6,495 bases of DNA from an uncultured Eubacterium sp. (GTDB lineage Bacteria > Bacillota > Clostridia > Lachnospirales > CAG-274), in the NCBI GenBank assembly GCA_900543365.1, contig UQRG01000089.1:1-6495 (forward strand), given 5' to 3'. The notes under the pieces were generated by a model, which ran no database searches, had not been told where the DNA came from, and saw only the letters and a program-made list of their open reading frames with translations. Made by a program: the position numbers and the translations under genes. Shown here piece by piece: positions 6,384 to 6,495 of the stretch (its first letter is position 1; each line of letters opens with the position of its first letter).

Positions 6384-6409
6384 AAAAGGCTGTTGTATGA
6401 CAGCCTTTT
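6384..6409 (+). terminator. Hairpin terminator after the DUF1015 gene
   Basis: A perfect 10-bp stem, AAAAGGCTGT (6384-6393) with ACAGCCTTTT (6400-6409), closed by a 6-base loop and placed 6 bp after the stop codon. The T run is only four bases and lies inside the stem. It should work as a terminator, and because of the matching A run it could also work from the other side. Confidence 0.8.
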
Positions 6410-6418
6410 CAGATTGTC

Positions 6419-6454
6419 GATAAACCCAGTTTCAAATTAGAAACTGGGTTTATC
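6419..6454. terminator. Second, longer inverted repeat, probable (bidirectional) terminator
   Basis: GATAAACCCAGTTTC (6419-6433) is perfectly complementary to 6440-6454, giving a 15-bp stem with a 6-base loop. A-rich and T-rich outer parts of the arms make it usable in both directions, although a long unpaired T tract is missing on either side. It could back up the first hairpin or terminate a convergent gene that would lie beyond the right edge. The last 41 bases of the window after it hold nothing I can identify. Confidence 0.65.
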
Positions 6455-6495
6455 ATTGTAAAAATATATTCAATTAAGGATAAATTTTCAAATAT

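Overview
This window looks like an ordinary stretch of chromosome from an AT-rich, low-GC Gram-positive anaerobe of the Clostridia type. The support is strong AAGGAGG-type ribosome binding sites, TTGxxx/TATAAT-type promoters at 17-bp spacing, A/T-ending codons and the protein families present. I cannot name the species. I see no insertion sequence, phage gene, CRISPR array, tRNA or rRNA.

Layout. The left half is read on the minus strand: tyrA (prephenate dehydrogenase with an ACT domain), then aroA (EPSP synthase), 3 bp apart, behind one good promoter at 2683-2711. Next comes the start of a regulator gene of the HTH/WYL type (1-221), which has its own promoter and runs off the left edge. A 442-bp divergent intergenic region (2650-3091) separates this from the right half, which is read on the plus strand. 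The right half has a 634-residue protein of the DUF4914 family and a 414-residue protein of the DUF1015 family (COG4198). Each has its own promoter. The first ends in a clean UUCG-loop terminator; the second is followed by two hairpins in series.

How the genes fit together. TyrA and AroA act in aromatic amino acid synthesis: AroA makes EPSP, the precursor of chorismate, and TyrA takes prephenate towards tyrosine. The two right-hand proteins are conserved but functionally undefined. The DUF4914 protein carries a Walker A loop and nearby residues laid out much like ATP-type PEP carboxykinase, and its codon usage is strongly biased, as expected of a highly expressed gene. The DUF1015 protein has an ADGHHR motif and a C-terminal motif recalling ParB/Srx-fold free-serine kinases (SerK, SbnI). 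Both resemblances come from reading motifs and from memory of the families, not from alignments.

There is no clear new multi-gene system here. The items most worth a second look are the two uncharacterised proteins, the class II signature of the EPSP synthase, and the palindromes in the divergent region and at the right end.
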